From Aquimonas sp044377145 (lineage in GTDB: Bacteria > Pseudomonadota > Gammaproteobacteria > Xanthomonadales > Xanthomonadaceae): a stretch of 64,000 bases of DNA. Made by a program: the position numbers and the translations under genes. Within the stretch, counting starts at the first letter, position 1. Each line of letters starts with the position of its first letter. The stretch covers positions 1 through 64,000 of the forward strand of contig NZ_JBILJQ010000023.1 of NCBI RefSeq assembly GCF_044377145.1, given 5' to 3'. Below, one piece after another: positions 1 through 7,908 of the stretch. Under the pieces are notes generated by a model. The model saw only the letters and a program-made list of their open reading frames with translations. It was not told the DNA's origin and made no database searches.

Positions 1-74
1 GACTGCCGACCACGCGCAACCGCGACATCGACAGCTTGCTGCCGATCGAGGGCTGGGCGCCGATCTGCAACTGA
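1..74 (+). CDS. 3' end of an unidentified gene (partial)
   Basis: The frame beginning at base 3 is open to a TGA at 72-74 and encodes a 23-residue tail ending in LLPIEGWAPICN. The start lies outside the window. The tail is vaguely like the C-terminal end of IS66-type transposases (a DELLPWNW-like ending), but the match is too short to name it. Bases 75-225, between this stop and the lipoprotein gene, show no supportable gene. Confidence 0.25.
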   Translation, partial: LPTTRNRDIDSLLPIEGWAPICN

Positions 75-225
75 GGCTCAGCACGGCGAGTGGCGAAGCG
101 GTAGGTGGCTTGGGCGGACGCTTACCGCCGAGAGCCGCCAATGTGATCGGTCCAGCGCTGCGCCGCAGCCGTGGTGGGATCGGCCGGCACCCTGCCAATG
201 GAACTGCGCGACCCTTGGCGCGGAC

Positions 226-744
226 CTACATCCGAACCGGCGGCTCGGAGGTACAACGCAGCGCCTGGCCGCGGGCGACATCGGCGGATTCCTGATTGCC
301 GCGCAGTTCGCGCGCCAGCTGGATCGCGGCCCAGTTGCGCCGGCACAGCGGCCCGAGCTTGGGGCCACTTTCATACGACGCGATAGCGAAAGTCTCGGCC
401 TCGTCAAGCAGCTGCAGGCCGAGCGCGACTTCGGCGCGCAGCTGCAGCAGGTCAGGTCGACCGGGGCGGAGCTCCAGCGCCTGCATCAGGCTGCGCGCCG
501 CGCGCTCCAGGTCGCGCAGGGCGATCGCGGAGGTCGCCTCGATCTTCAGGTCTTCAACCTCGGCATCCGGCAAGGGCTCGACCACGATCTGATCAGTGGC
601 TTCAACCATTGCGTACAGCTCGGCGATCAGATCGCGCGGCGGCGGCGCGGGTGGCTGCTCCGTGACGGGCGTCTGCGGCAGGCTGGCGCAGCCCGCCATC
701 AGCGCCGAAACGGCGGCGAGTACAGCAAAACGTTGCGGCTTCAT
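226..744 (-). CDS. small TPR-like lipoprotein
   Basis: A 172-residue protein. Its N-terminus is a lipoprotein signal peptide with a lipobox ending LMAGC (Cys19), so it should be acylated and membrane-anchored. A proline-rich linker (residues about 24-37) follows, then helices with tetratricopeptide character around residues 70-115 (ALRDLERAARSLMQALELRP). Its start overlaps the stop of the upstream PBP1B gene by 4 bp (ATGA), so the two are probably translationally coupled. A role in peptidoglycan synthesis, for example as a synthase partner, is inference from that overlap only. The sequence is not recognisably LpoB. Confidence 0.7.
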   Translation of the reverse strand: MKPQRFAVLAAVSALMAGCASLPQTPVTEQPPAPPPRDLIAELYAMVEATDQIVVEPLPDAEVEDLKIEATSAIALRDLERAARSLMQALELRPGRPDLLQLRAEVALGLQLLDEAETFAIASYESGPKLGPLCRRNWAAIQLARELRGNQESADVARGQALRCTSEPPVRM

Positions 745-3068
745 TGCGCGGAATCTCCACGGCCGAACCAGCCACGCACGCGCGTCAGCGGACAGCCTTC
801 GTAGTCTTCGGGGGTGTAACCGGCGATGAAGGCGAAGCGGCGGGCGTCCGGGCAGGCCTCATCGGTGCGGGCGAAATTGTCGGCGTCCAGCCAGGCAAAC
901 TCCAGCCCATCGGTGCCGACGTTCAGGACGGAGCTGGGCAAGCGCTTGAACAGCGCGGTCCACACACGCATCGCGCCGGAGGCGCCGTACAGGCCGGTCG
1001 CCGCATTGCCGTCATTGCCGACCCACACCACCGCCAGATGCGCGCCGGTATAGCCGGCAAACCAGCTGTCGCGGCCGTCGTTGCTGGTGCCGGTTTTGCC
1101 GGCCGGCTGCAGATGTCCGAGGCCGTCGGCGTACAGGCGTTTGCCGGTACCGGTGCGCGCGGCATCCTGCAGCGCGATGCCGATCAAGCGCGCGGCCAGC
1201 GCATCGCCGGGCTGGGCCGGATCGGTCGGGCGGTCGTAGCGGGTCAGTGGTTCGCCGCTTGCGTCGAGCACACCGCGCACCGCGCGCAAGGGCTGCAGGC
1301 GACCGCCGGAGGCGACGAACTGATACAGCTGGGCGATCTGGAACGGGCTCATGTCGACCGCGCCCAGCAGCAGTGAGGGATGCGGCTGCGGACGCGTGCC
1401 GGACAACGCTTCGATCAGTTGGGCCAGTCGGTCAACGCCCAGCTGCATGCCCAGCCGAACCGTCGCCTGGTTGTAGGAATTCGCCAGCGCGGCCTGCAGG
1501 GTGACGCTGCCGTGGCTGACATTGTCGGAGTTGGACGGCGCCCACGCCTGCCCGTTCGGCAGCCGCAGCTCGATCGGGGTGTCGTCGATCGGGCTGGCCA
1601 GGGCAAACCGCCCGGGCTGCGCCAAGGCCAGCAGATACACGAACGGCTTCAGCATCGAACCGACCGGCCTCTGCGCGTCCAAGGCTCGATTGAAGCCCGC
1701 CCCATCGGCGGCACGGTCACCCAGCAAGGCCAACACCTCGCCGTGCGCGGCATCGGTCACCACCACCGCGGCCTGCAGCTCAGGGCGGGCGTCGGTCTGC
1801 AGGGCATCGAGCTGCTCGCGGGCCGCGCGTTCGGCCTCGGCCTGGGCCAGCGGCGACAAGGTGGTGTGTACCGTCAAGCCGGCGCCGCGCAGCGCGTCGG
1901 CCGGGTAGTCGCGCTCCAGCTGAGTGCGTACCAGGGCCATGAAGGCCGGGGCGCGGTTACCGGCCAAGCTAACGTTGCGCTTCAAGCCGAGCGGCTTGGC
2001 CGCCTCGCGCTCGGCGTCGGAGACCTCGATCAGGCCGGTTTCGGCCATCTGGTTCAGCACCCGGTTGCGGCGCTCCAGCGCGCGCTCCGGATGCCGGCGC
2101 GGGTCGTAGTAGGACGGCCCGCGGATGATGCCGATCAGCAGGGCGATCTGATTCGGCTTGAGCTGGGCCAGCTCGCTGCCGAACCAGAATTCGGCCGCGG
2201 CGGCGACACCGTGGATGGCCTGGCCGCCCTGCTGGCCGAGGAAGATCTCGTTGAGGTAGGCCTCGAGGATCTGCGACTTCTCGAACCGCCGCTCGATCGC
2301 CAGCGCGTGCAGCGCCTCCTTGACCTTGCGCCACAGCTTGCGCTCGCGGGTCAGATACAGATTGCGCGCGAGCTGCTGGGTCAAGGTGCTGGCGCCCTGG
2401 CGCATTTCTCCGGAGCGCAGATTCATCCAGGCCGCGCGCGCCACGCCGCTGAAATCGATGCCGATGTGGTGCTTGAAGTCGCGGTCCTCGACCGCCTGCA
2501 GGGTCATCACCACCAGCGGCGGAACGTCTTCCAGCCGCACCAGCCGGCGCTCTTCGCGCTTCTCTCCGTACAGGGTTGCAATCCGCGCGGGGTCGACGCG
2601 CAATTCGGCCAGCGCCTTGCCAGACAGATCGGTCAGCGCCGAGATCTGACCACCGGCGAGCTGCACTCGCGCGCTGAGCGGCGGCTGCGCGCCATCGACA
2701 TCGATGAAGGCTCGCGTGCTCAGCTGCACCCGCTGGCCGTTGATCCCGTAGCTGCCGGGCTCGCGACCTTGACCGTCATCGCGGTAGCCCGCGGCATCGA
2801 GTTCGGCGCGCAAGCCGGCCAGATCCATCGCGACGCCGGACTTCAGCAGCAGCGGCCGCGCCATCACCCGGGTCGGCACCTGCCAGCTGAGCGCAGCGAA
2901 ATCGGCGGCGACGCGCTGGTCGATCACCCAGAAATACGGCGCCAGAAAGCCCGTGGCGAGACCGGCTCCCAGCAGCAGGGCGGTCTTGGCGATCGCCCAG
3001 ATCAGCGTCCCCCAGCTGCGCTCAGGTGCGGGGGTTTCAAGTTGACGGGTGGTCTTCTGGGAGCTCAC
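741..3068 (-). CDS. mrcB: bifunctional penicillin-binding protein 1B
   Basis: Class A PBP that polymerises lipid II and cross-links peptidoglycan at the inner membrane. From the GTG at 3068 it is 775 residues; a TTG at 3104 would add 12. In order: short cytoplasmic tail, one TM helix (about residues 20-42), a UB2H-like region (about 65-165), a GT51 transglycosylase with the EDRDFKHHIG and QGASTLTQQLARN motifs, and a transpeptidase domain. The latter has the SxxK motif in PVGSMLKPF, SxN as SYN in ALANSYNQA, and KTGT in PAGKTGTSNDG. All catalytic motifs are intact. The downstream lipoprotein gene overlaps its stop codon. Confidence 0.93.
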   Translation of the reverse strand: MSSQKTTRQLETPAPERSWGTLIWAIAKTALLLGAGLATGFLAPYFWVIDQRVAADFAALSWQVPTRVMARPLLLKSGVAMDLAGLRAELDAAGYRDDGQGREPGSYGINGQRVQLSTRAFIDVDGAQPPLSARVQLAGGQISALTDLSGKALAELRVDPARIATLYGEKREERRLVRLEDVPPLVVMTLQAVEDRDFKHHIGIDFSGVARAAWMNLRSGEMRQGASTLTQQLARNLYLTRERKLWRKVKEALHALAIERRFEKSQILEAYLNEIFLGQQGGQAIHGVAAAAEFWFGSELAQLKPNQIALLIGIIRGPSYYDPRRHPERALERRNRVLNQMAETGLIEVSDAEREAAKPLGLKRNVSLAGNRAPAFMALVRTQLERDYPADALRGAGLTVHTTLSPLAQAEAERAAREQLDALQTDARPELQAAVVVTDAAHGEVLALLGDRAADGAGFNRALDAQRPVGSMLKPFVYLLALAQPGRFALASPIDDTPIELRLPNGQAWAPSNSDNVSHGSVTLQAALANSYNQATVRLGMQLGVDRLAQLIEALSGTRPQPHPSLLLGAVDMSPFQIAQLYQFVASGGRLQPLRAVRGVLDASGEPLTRYDRPTDPAQPGDALAARLIGIALQDAARTGTGKRLYADGLGHLQPAGKTGTSNDGRDSWFAGYTGAHLAVVWVGNDGNAATGLYGASGAMRVWTALFKRLPSSVLNVGTDGLEFAWLDADNFARTDEACPDARRFAFIAGYTPEDYEGCPLTRVRGWFGRGDSAQ

Positions 3069-3183
3069 GCGGGGTGATCGGCCTGTCGGCAAAGCGGCCG
3101 GCAAGTGTAGCCGCCGCTCAAGGAACAGAGCCGTGATCGGCCGGCGGCCGCTTTACCCGGCATTCCCGCTCGATGAAGAAATG

Positions 3184-3214
3184 TTTACTTGCGGTCGAGC
3201 GCTGGTGTTATAGT
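3184..3214 (+). promoter_or_regulatory. putative sigma-70 promoter of the ABC/M1 operon
   Basis: TTTACT at 3184-3189 (4 of 6 consensus positions) and TATAGT at 3209-3214 (5 of 6) are 19 bp apart, 40 bp upstream of the ABC ATPase start. An AGGAG ribosome-binding site lies at 3243-3247. The spacing is longer than optimal, which suits a regulated promoter. Confidence 0.45.
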
Positions 3215-3228
3215 AACCTACACCACCA
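3203..3228. promoter_or_regulatory. YtrA-like operator dyad (GGTG-N16-CACC)
   Basis: GGTG at 3204-3207 and CACC at 3224-3227 are separated by exactly 16 bases. The symmetry extends to T3203/A3228 and an internal TAG/CTA pair (3211-3213 with 3218-3220). The dyad covers the probable -10 box. From memory, GGTG-N16-CACC is the site reported for the GntR-family regulator YtrA in Xanthomonas, which controls ABC transporter operons. No GntR gene is present next to this operon. Confidence 0.5.
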
Positions 3229-3253
3229 AGTCACAACCGACCAGGAGCCCAGC

Positions 3254-4132
3254 ATGCTTTCGATTCGCGATCTAACCAAGACTTATGCCAACGGGGTGCG
3301 CGCTATCGCCGGAGTCAGCCTGCAGATTCCGACCGGCCTGTTCGGCCTGCTGGGCCCGAACGGAGCCGGCAAGAGCTCGCTGATGCGCACCATCGCGACC
3401 CTGCAGGAGCCCGACAGCGGCAGCATCGATTTCAATGGTCTCAACGTGCTGGTGGAGAAAGACGCCCTGCGGCGACAGCTCGGCTACCTGCCGCAGGACT
3501 TCGGCGTGTATCCGAAGGTCAGCGCGGAAGACCTGCTGACCCACTTCGCGGTGCTGAAAGGCCTGACCCAGCGCGCGCAGCGGCGCGAAGTGGTCGACGC
3601 GCTGTTGCACAAAGTCAATCTGTGGGACGCCCGCAAGCGCAAGCTCGGCACCTATTCCGGCGGCATGCGTCAGCGCTTCGGTATCGCCCAGGCGCTGATC
3701 GGCGACCCCAAGCTGGTGATCGTCGATGAACCCACCGCCGGGCTCGATCCCGAGGAGCGCAACCGTTTTCTCAACCTGCTGAGCGAGATCGGCGAGAAAG
3801 TCGTCGTGATTCTCTCGACCCATATCGTCGAGGATGTCACCGACCTCTGCGCCCACATGGCGATCATCAATCGCGGGCAGGTGCTGCTGACAGGCGAGCC
3901 CCACACCACCATCCAGGCGCTTGCCGGCCAGGTCTGGCGCAAGCAGCTCGACAAGTCCGAACTCGCAGAGCACCAGTCGCGCTACCAGATCCTGTCAACC
4001 CGGCTGGTGGGCGGTCGGCCACTGATTCACGTGTTCAGCGAGAGCGCGCCCGGCGACGGCTTCGTTGCGGTCGAGCCGGATCTGGAAGACGTCTACTTCC
4101 AGCGCCTGCGTCAGCACGCGCGCGCAGCCTGA
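3254..4132 (+). CDS. ABC transporter ATP-binding protein
   Basis: A 292-residue ATPase of the ABC-2 drug/polysaccharide exporter type. Walker A is GPNGAGKSS near residue 35, the signature motif is YSGGMRQRFG, Walker B is LVIVDEPTAGLD, and the switch His is in STHIVEDV. The ATG at 3254 is chosen because AGGAG lies 6 bp upstream and the protein starts with the usual MLSIRDLTKTY. The permease/M1 fusion begins 10 bp after the stop, so this is a two-gene operon. The dyad upstream suggests control by a GntR/YtrA repressor acting in trans. The substrate is unknown. Confidence 0.88.
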   Translation: MLSIRDLTKTYANGVRAIAGVSLQIPTGLFGLLGPNGAGKSSLMRTIATLQEPDSGSIDFNGLNVLVEKDALRRQLGYLPQDFGVYPKVSAEDLLTHFAVLKGLTQRAQRREVVDALLHKVNLWDARKRKLGTYSGGMRQRFGIAQALIGDPKLVIVDEPTAGLDPEERNRFLNLLSEIGEKVVVILSTHIVEDVTDLCAHMAIINRGQVLLTGEPHTTIQALAGQVWRKQLDKSELAEHQSRYQILSTRLVGGRPLIHVFSESAPGDGFVAVEPDLEDVYFQRLRQHARAA

Positions 4133-4142
4133 GGCCGCCCGC

Positions 4143-7100
4143 ATGATCCTTGAATTCTTCCGCTTCGAACTGCGCGAGCAACTGCGCTCGCCCCTGCTGT
4201 GGCTGATCGCCGGGCTGTTCGGCCTGATCGCCTTCACCGTCGCCAGCACGGACGCCGTGACGCTCGGCAGCGCCGTTGGCAACGTCAACCGCAACGCCCC
4301 GCTGGTGACCTTGCAGTTCCTGGTGATCGCCTCGGTGCTCGGCCTGTTCGTGATCTGCATCTTCATCGCCGGAGCGCTGCTCCGAGACTTCGAGGCCGGC
4401 ACCGCTGACCTGCTGTTCTCGAACCCGATCCGCAAGCGTGACTACCTCGCGGGGCGATTCGGGGCCGGCCTGACAGCCAGTCTGATCGTCTACATCGCCT
4501 TCGCCCTGGGCCTCTTCATCGCGCCCTACATGCCCTGGATCGATCCGGCACGGATCGGACCGAACGCGCTCATGCCCTACGCGTGGGGAATGGGGGTGCT
4601 GGTCCTGCCGAACCTGCTGCTGACCGGCGCGCTGCTGGCGCTGCTCGCAGTCACCACCCGCAGTCTGCTGGCGGTCTATGTGGGTGTGATCGCCTTCTTC
4701 GTGCTGTACGTCGTGTCGGGCGTACTGCTGAGCGACCTCGACAACAGATGGCTGGCAGCGCTTTCCGATCCCTTCGGCGTGCGCGCGCTGGGACTCAGCA
4801 CTCGCTACTGGTCCGCGCAGGACCGCAACACCCTGCTACCCGAACTCGGCGGTTACCTGATTGCCAATCGCGCGCTGTGGATAGGGGTCGGGCTGATGCT
4901 CGCGGCAGCGGCCTTTCGCCTGTTCAAGACCGAACGCAGCGGCACCGGTCGCGCCTGGTTCAAGCGCAGGGCTGCGCTTGTCAGCGCGAGCGTGCAGCGT
5001 GTGGTGCCTCTGCCTGTCACGAAGCCCGAAAGCGGTCTGCGCGTCTCTCTGCGGCAGTACCTGCAGATCCTGAAGTTCGATGCGCGCGGTGTTTTCACCA
5101 GTGTGCCTTTCCTGATCATGCTGCTGTTCGGCATGGTCAACTTCCTTGGCAGCGCCACCGATATCAGCTCGCTCTACGGGACGCCTTCGTATCCGGTGAC
5201 CTCACTGATGCTGGAGACGCTGGAGGGCGCCTACGGCTGGCTGCTCTACATCATCGTCATGTTCTACGCCGGCGAGCTGGTCTGGCGCGAACGCCAGCTG
5301 CGCCTGAGTGATGTCACGGATGCGCTGCCCGTGCCTGACGCGGCCCCGCTGTTCGCGAAGTTCTCCGCGCTGGTGCTGGTGGTGTTCGCCTTTCTGGTCG
5401 CTGGCGTTCTCGCCTCCATGGGCGTGCAGCTGTCTAAGGGGTTCACCCAGCTCGAACCGCTGCTGTATCTGAAGGCGATCCTGGTCATGGCGGTGCCTGC
5501 GATCCTGGTGGCCGGCGCGGCTCTGGTGCTGCAGGTGCTCTCGAACAACAAGTTCATCGCCTATGGCCTGCTGATGGGCGGTATCGCCCTGCTCGTCGTA
5601 CTGGACTACGTGGGCTACGAGAACAACCTCTACCGCTACTACGGCAGCCCCGACCTGCCCTACTCCGACTTGAACGGTTACGGCCACTTCTGGATCGCGT
5701 GGGCGTGGTTCAAGGGCTACTGGGCGCTGTTCCTGACTGCCCTGCTGCTGCTTGCCACGGCGCTGTGGGTACGTGGCACCGCCACAACCCGCCGCGAACG
5801 CCTGCGGCTCGCGCGTCAGCGCATGCGCGGCCCACTGGGAGCTGGCCTTGCGCTCGCCACGATGGCCTGGGTAGGCGTCGGCAGCTACATCTTCTACAAC
5901 ACGCACGTTCTCAATCGATACAGCAGTCGCGAGACCGTGATCGCAGACCAGATCCGCTACGAGGAGCTCTACAAGAAGTACGAAGGCCAGCCGCAACCGC
6001 TGATCACCGCGCAGGCCATCGAGGTCGATCTGGACCCGTACGCGCTCAAGCTGGAGGTGCGGGGCGAGTACACCTTGCGCAATCCGCACTTCGTTCCGCT
6101 GCAGGAGATCCATGTCCAGCTGAATCCGCAGGCCGAGCATCCAAGCATGGACCTTGGCGCGGCCGAGCTCCGACATGATGACGTCGAGCTGGGCTACCGC
6201 ATCTACCGGCTGGAGCAAGCCATGCAGCCGGGCGAGACCCGCACGATGCGGTTCACCCTGCGTTCGCAGCAGCGCGGATTCGGCAACCAGCGCGGCCCCA
6301 CCGAGATCGTCCACAACGGAACCTTCTTCAACAACTTCAGCTTTCCCTCCCTGGGTTACAGCCGGGGGCGCGCACTGGGCGACCGCAACGAAAGGCGCAA
6401 ACGCGGCCTGCCCGAAGCGCCTCGCATGGCGGACCTCGACGACACCGAGGCGCACGCGCACACCTATGTGACCGACGACGGACACTGGATCGACTTCAGC
6501 GCGACCTTCTGCACGGCGACCGACCAGATCGGACTCGCGCCGGGCTATCTGAAGCGCGAGTTCGAGCGTGATGGCCGGCGCTGCTTCGAGTACGCGATGG
6601 ACCGGCCGATCCTGCCCTTCTACTCGTTCCTGTCCGCCCGCTGGCAGGTGACCCGCGGCGATTTCAATGGCCTGCCGATCGAGATCTACCACCACCCCGA
6701 CCATGCCTGGAATGCGGAGCGCATGATCAAGTCGGTGCAGGATTCGCTCGACTACTTCGGCACCCACTTCAGCCCCTACCAGCACCGCCAGGTGCGGATC
6801 ATCGAGTTCCCGGGCTACCAGAGTTTCGCCCAGGCGTTTCCGAACACCATTCCCTACTCCGAGGCGATCGGCTTCATCGCCGACCTGCGCGATCCCGAAG
6901 ACATCGACTACGTCTACTACGTCACTGCACACGAGATCGCCCATCAGTGGTGGGCGCACCAGGTGATCGGGGCCGATGTGCAGGGTTCGACGGTGATGTC
7001 GGAATCGCTCGCGCAGTACTCCGCACTGATGGTGATGGAGCGCGAGTACGGACGGGAGCGGATGCGACGCTTCCTGCGCTACGAGCTGGATCGCTATCTC

Positions 7101-7724
7101 TCGGGTCGCGGCGGCGAAAGTCGCGAGGAGCAGCCGCTGTACCGTGTCGAGAACCAGCCCTATATCCACTACCAGAAGGGTTCGCTGGTGTTCTATCGGC
7201 TGCGCGAGGAAATCGGCGAGGCCACGCTGAATCGCGCGCTCAGCCGCTACCTGGCCGACAAGGCCTTCCAGCAGCCGCCCTTCACCACCTCCCGCGAGCT
7301 GCTGACCTACATCCGCGAGGAAGCCGGCCCGCAGCACGAAGCGCTGATCACCGATCTGTTCGAGCGCATCGTGTTCTACGACAACCGGGTTGAGGAGGTG
7401 CAGATCGAAGCGCTCGCCGATGGCCGCTACGCGCTGACCCTGCAGCTGCATGCGGCGAAGTTCCATGCCGATGGCGTTGGTAAGGAAACTCCGGTGCCGG
7501 TGGACGACTGGATCGAAGTCGGCGTGTTCGCGCGTGCCCCCGGCGCCAGCGAGCAGGAAGAGACCGTGCTGAGCTTGAAGCGCCACCACATCACCACCGC
7601 CGCACCGGAGATCCGGATCGAGGTCGACGCCCTGCCCTATGAGGTCGGCTTCGACCCCTACAACAAGTTGATCGACCGCGTCTCCCGCGACAACCGCAAG
7701 CGCGTCAGCGCACCGGCCGGCTAG
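4143..7724 (+). CDS. ABC-2 permease fused to an M1-type metallopeptidase
   Basis: A 1193-residue fusion. The N-terminal half (about residues 1-590) holds two sets of six or so hydrophobic helices typical of ABC-2 permeases. A further helix at about residues 565-590 (AGLALATMAWVGVGSYIFY) leads into an extracytoplasmic M1-like gluzincin domain. The zinc motif HEIAHQWW is at residues 930-937 and the third ligand is expected at SESLAQYS about 20 residues later. The GxMEN aminopeptidase signature is absent; the equivalent position reads PYSEAIGF. The fusion is a known but poorly studied family, and its transport substrate and peptidase activity are not established. It forms an operon with the ATPase just upstream. 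Confidence 0.87.
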   Translation: MILEFFRFELREQLRSPLLWLIAGLFGLIAFTVASTDAVTLGSAVGNVNRNAPLVTLQFLVIASVLGLFVICIFIAGALLRDFEAGTADLLFSNPIRKRDYLAGRFGAGLTASLIVYIAFALGLFIAPYMPWIDPARIGPNALMPYAWGMGVLVLPNLLLTGALLALLAVTTRSLLAVYVGVIAFFVLYVVSGVLLSDLDNRWLAALSDPFGVRALGLSTRYWSAQDRNTLLPELGGYLIANRALWIGVGLMLAAAAFRLFKTERSGTGRAWFKRRAALVSASVQRVVPLPVTKPESGLRVSLRQYLQILKFDARGVFTSVPFLIMLLFGMVNFLGSATDISSLYGTPSYPVTSLMLETLEGAYGWLLYIIVMFYAGELVWRERQLRLSDVTDALPVPDAAPLFAKFSALVLVVFAFLVAGVLASMGVQLSKGFTQLEPLLYLKAILVMAVPAILVAGAALVLQVLSNNKFIAYGLLMGGIALLVVLDYVGYENNLYRYYGSPDLPYSDLNGYGHFWIAWAWFKGYWALFLTALLLLATALWVRGTATTRRERLRLARQRMRGPLGAGLALATMAWVGVGSYIFYNTHVLNRYSSRETVIADQIRYEELYKKYEGQPQPLITAQAIEVDLDPYALKLEVRGEYTLRNPHFVPLQEIHVQLNPQAEHPSMDLGAAELRHDDVELGYRIYRLEQAMQPGETRTMRFTLRSQQRGFGNQRGPTEIVHNGTFFNNFSFPSLGYSRGRALGDRNERRKRGLPEAPRMADLDDTEAHAHTYVTDDGHWIDFSATFCTATDQIGLAPGYLKREFERDGRRCFEYAMDRPILPFYSFLSARWQVTRGDFNGLPIEIYHHPDHAWNAERMIKSVQDSLDYFGTHFSPYQHRQVRIIEFPGYQSFAQAFPNTIPYSEAIGFIADLRDPEDIDYVYYVTAHEIAHQWWAHQVIGADVQGSTVMSESLAQYSALMVMEREYGRERMRRFLRYELDRYLSGRGGESREEQPLYRVENQPYIHYQKGSLVFYRLREEIGEATLNRALSRYLADKAFQQPPFTTSRELLTYIREEAGPQHEALITDLFERIVFYDNRVEEVQIEALADGRYALTLQLHAAKFHADGVGKETPVPVDDWIEVGVFARAPGASEQEETVLSLKRHHITTAAPEIRIEVDALPYEVGFDPYNKLIDRVSRDNRKRVSAPAG

Positions 7725-7758
7725 CCGGCTCGTCTGTCCATTGGCAATCCGGTCGTCT

Positions 7759-7793
7759 CGACGCCGGGCCCTTCAGGCCCGGCGTCGTCGTTT
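7759..7793 (+). terminator. intrinsic terminator of the ABC/M1 operon
   Basis: A perfect 12-bp GC-rich stem (7759-7770 with 7776-7787) with the 5-base loop CTTCA lies 34 bp after the fusion gene stop, followed by TCGTTT. It ends transcription before the glycosyltransferase gene. Confidence 0.75.
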
Positions 7794-7908
7794 ACACGGG
7801 TGCCAGCGGCGAACTCAGGTCGCTGGCGGGTCTGCGGCCGGGTTGCGATAATCGCGGCCTCGCCGAAGCGGCCTTTGTGGGCCGTGGCCTTCATCCCCCG
7901 GACATGAC

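Noticed and set aside
1380..3077. Long plus-strand open frame of 565 codons
   Set aside because: It lies antisense to mrcB, whose glycosyltransferase and transpeptidase motifs are all intact. The plus-strand translation has no recognisable domain and the composition of a shadow frame.
5202..7589. 795-codon minus-strand open frame
   Set aside because: Exactly antisense to the permease/M1 fusion. It is rich in Gln, Arg, His and Val without motifs, as expected for the complement of GC-rich coding DNA.
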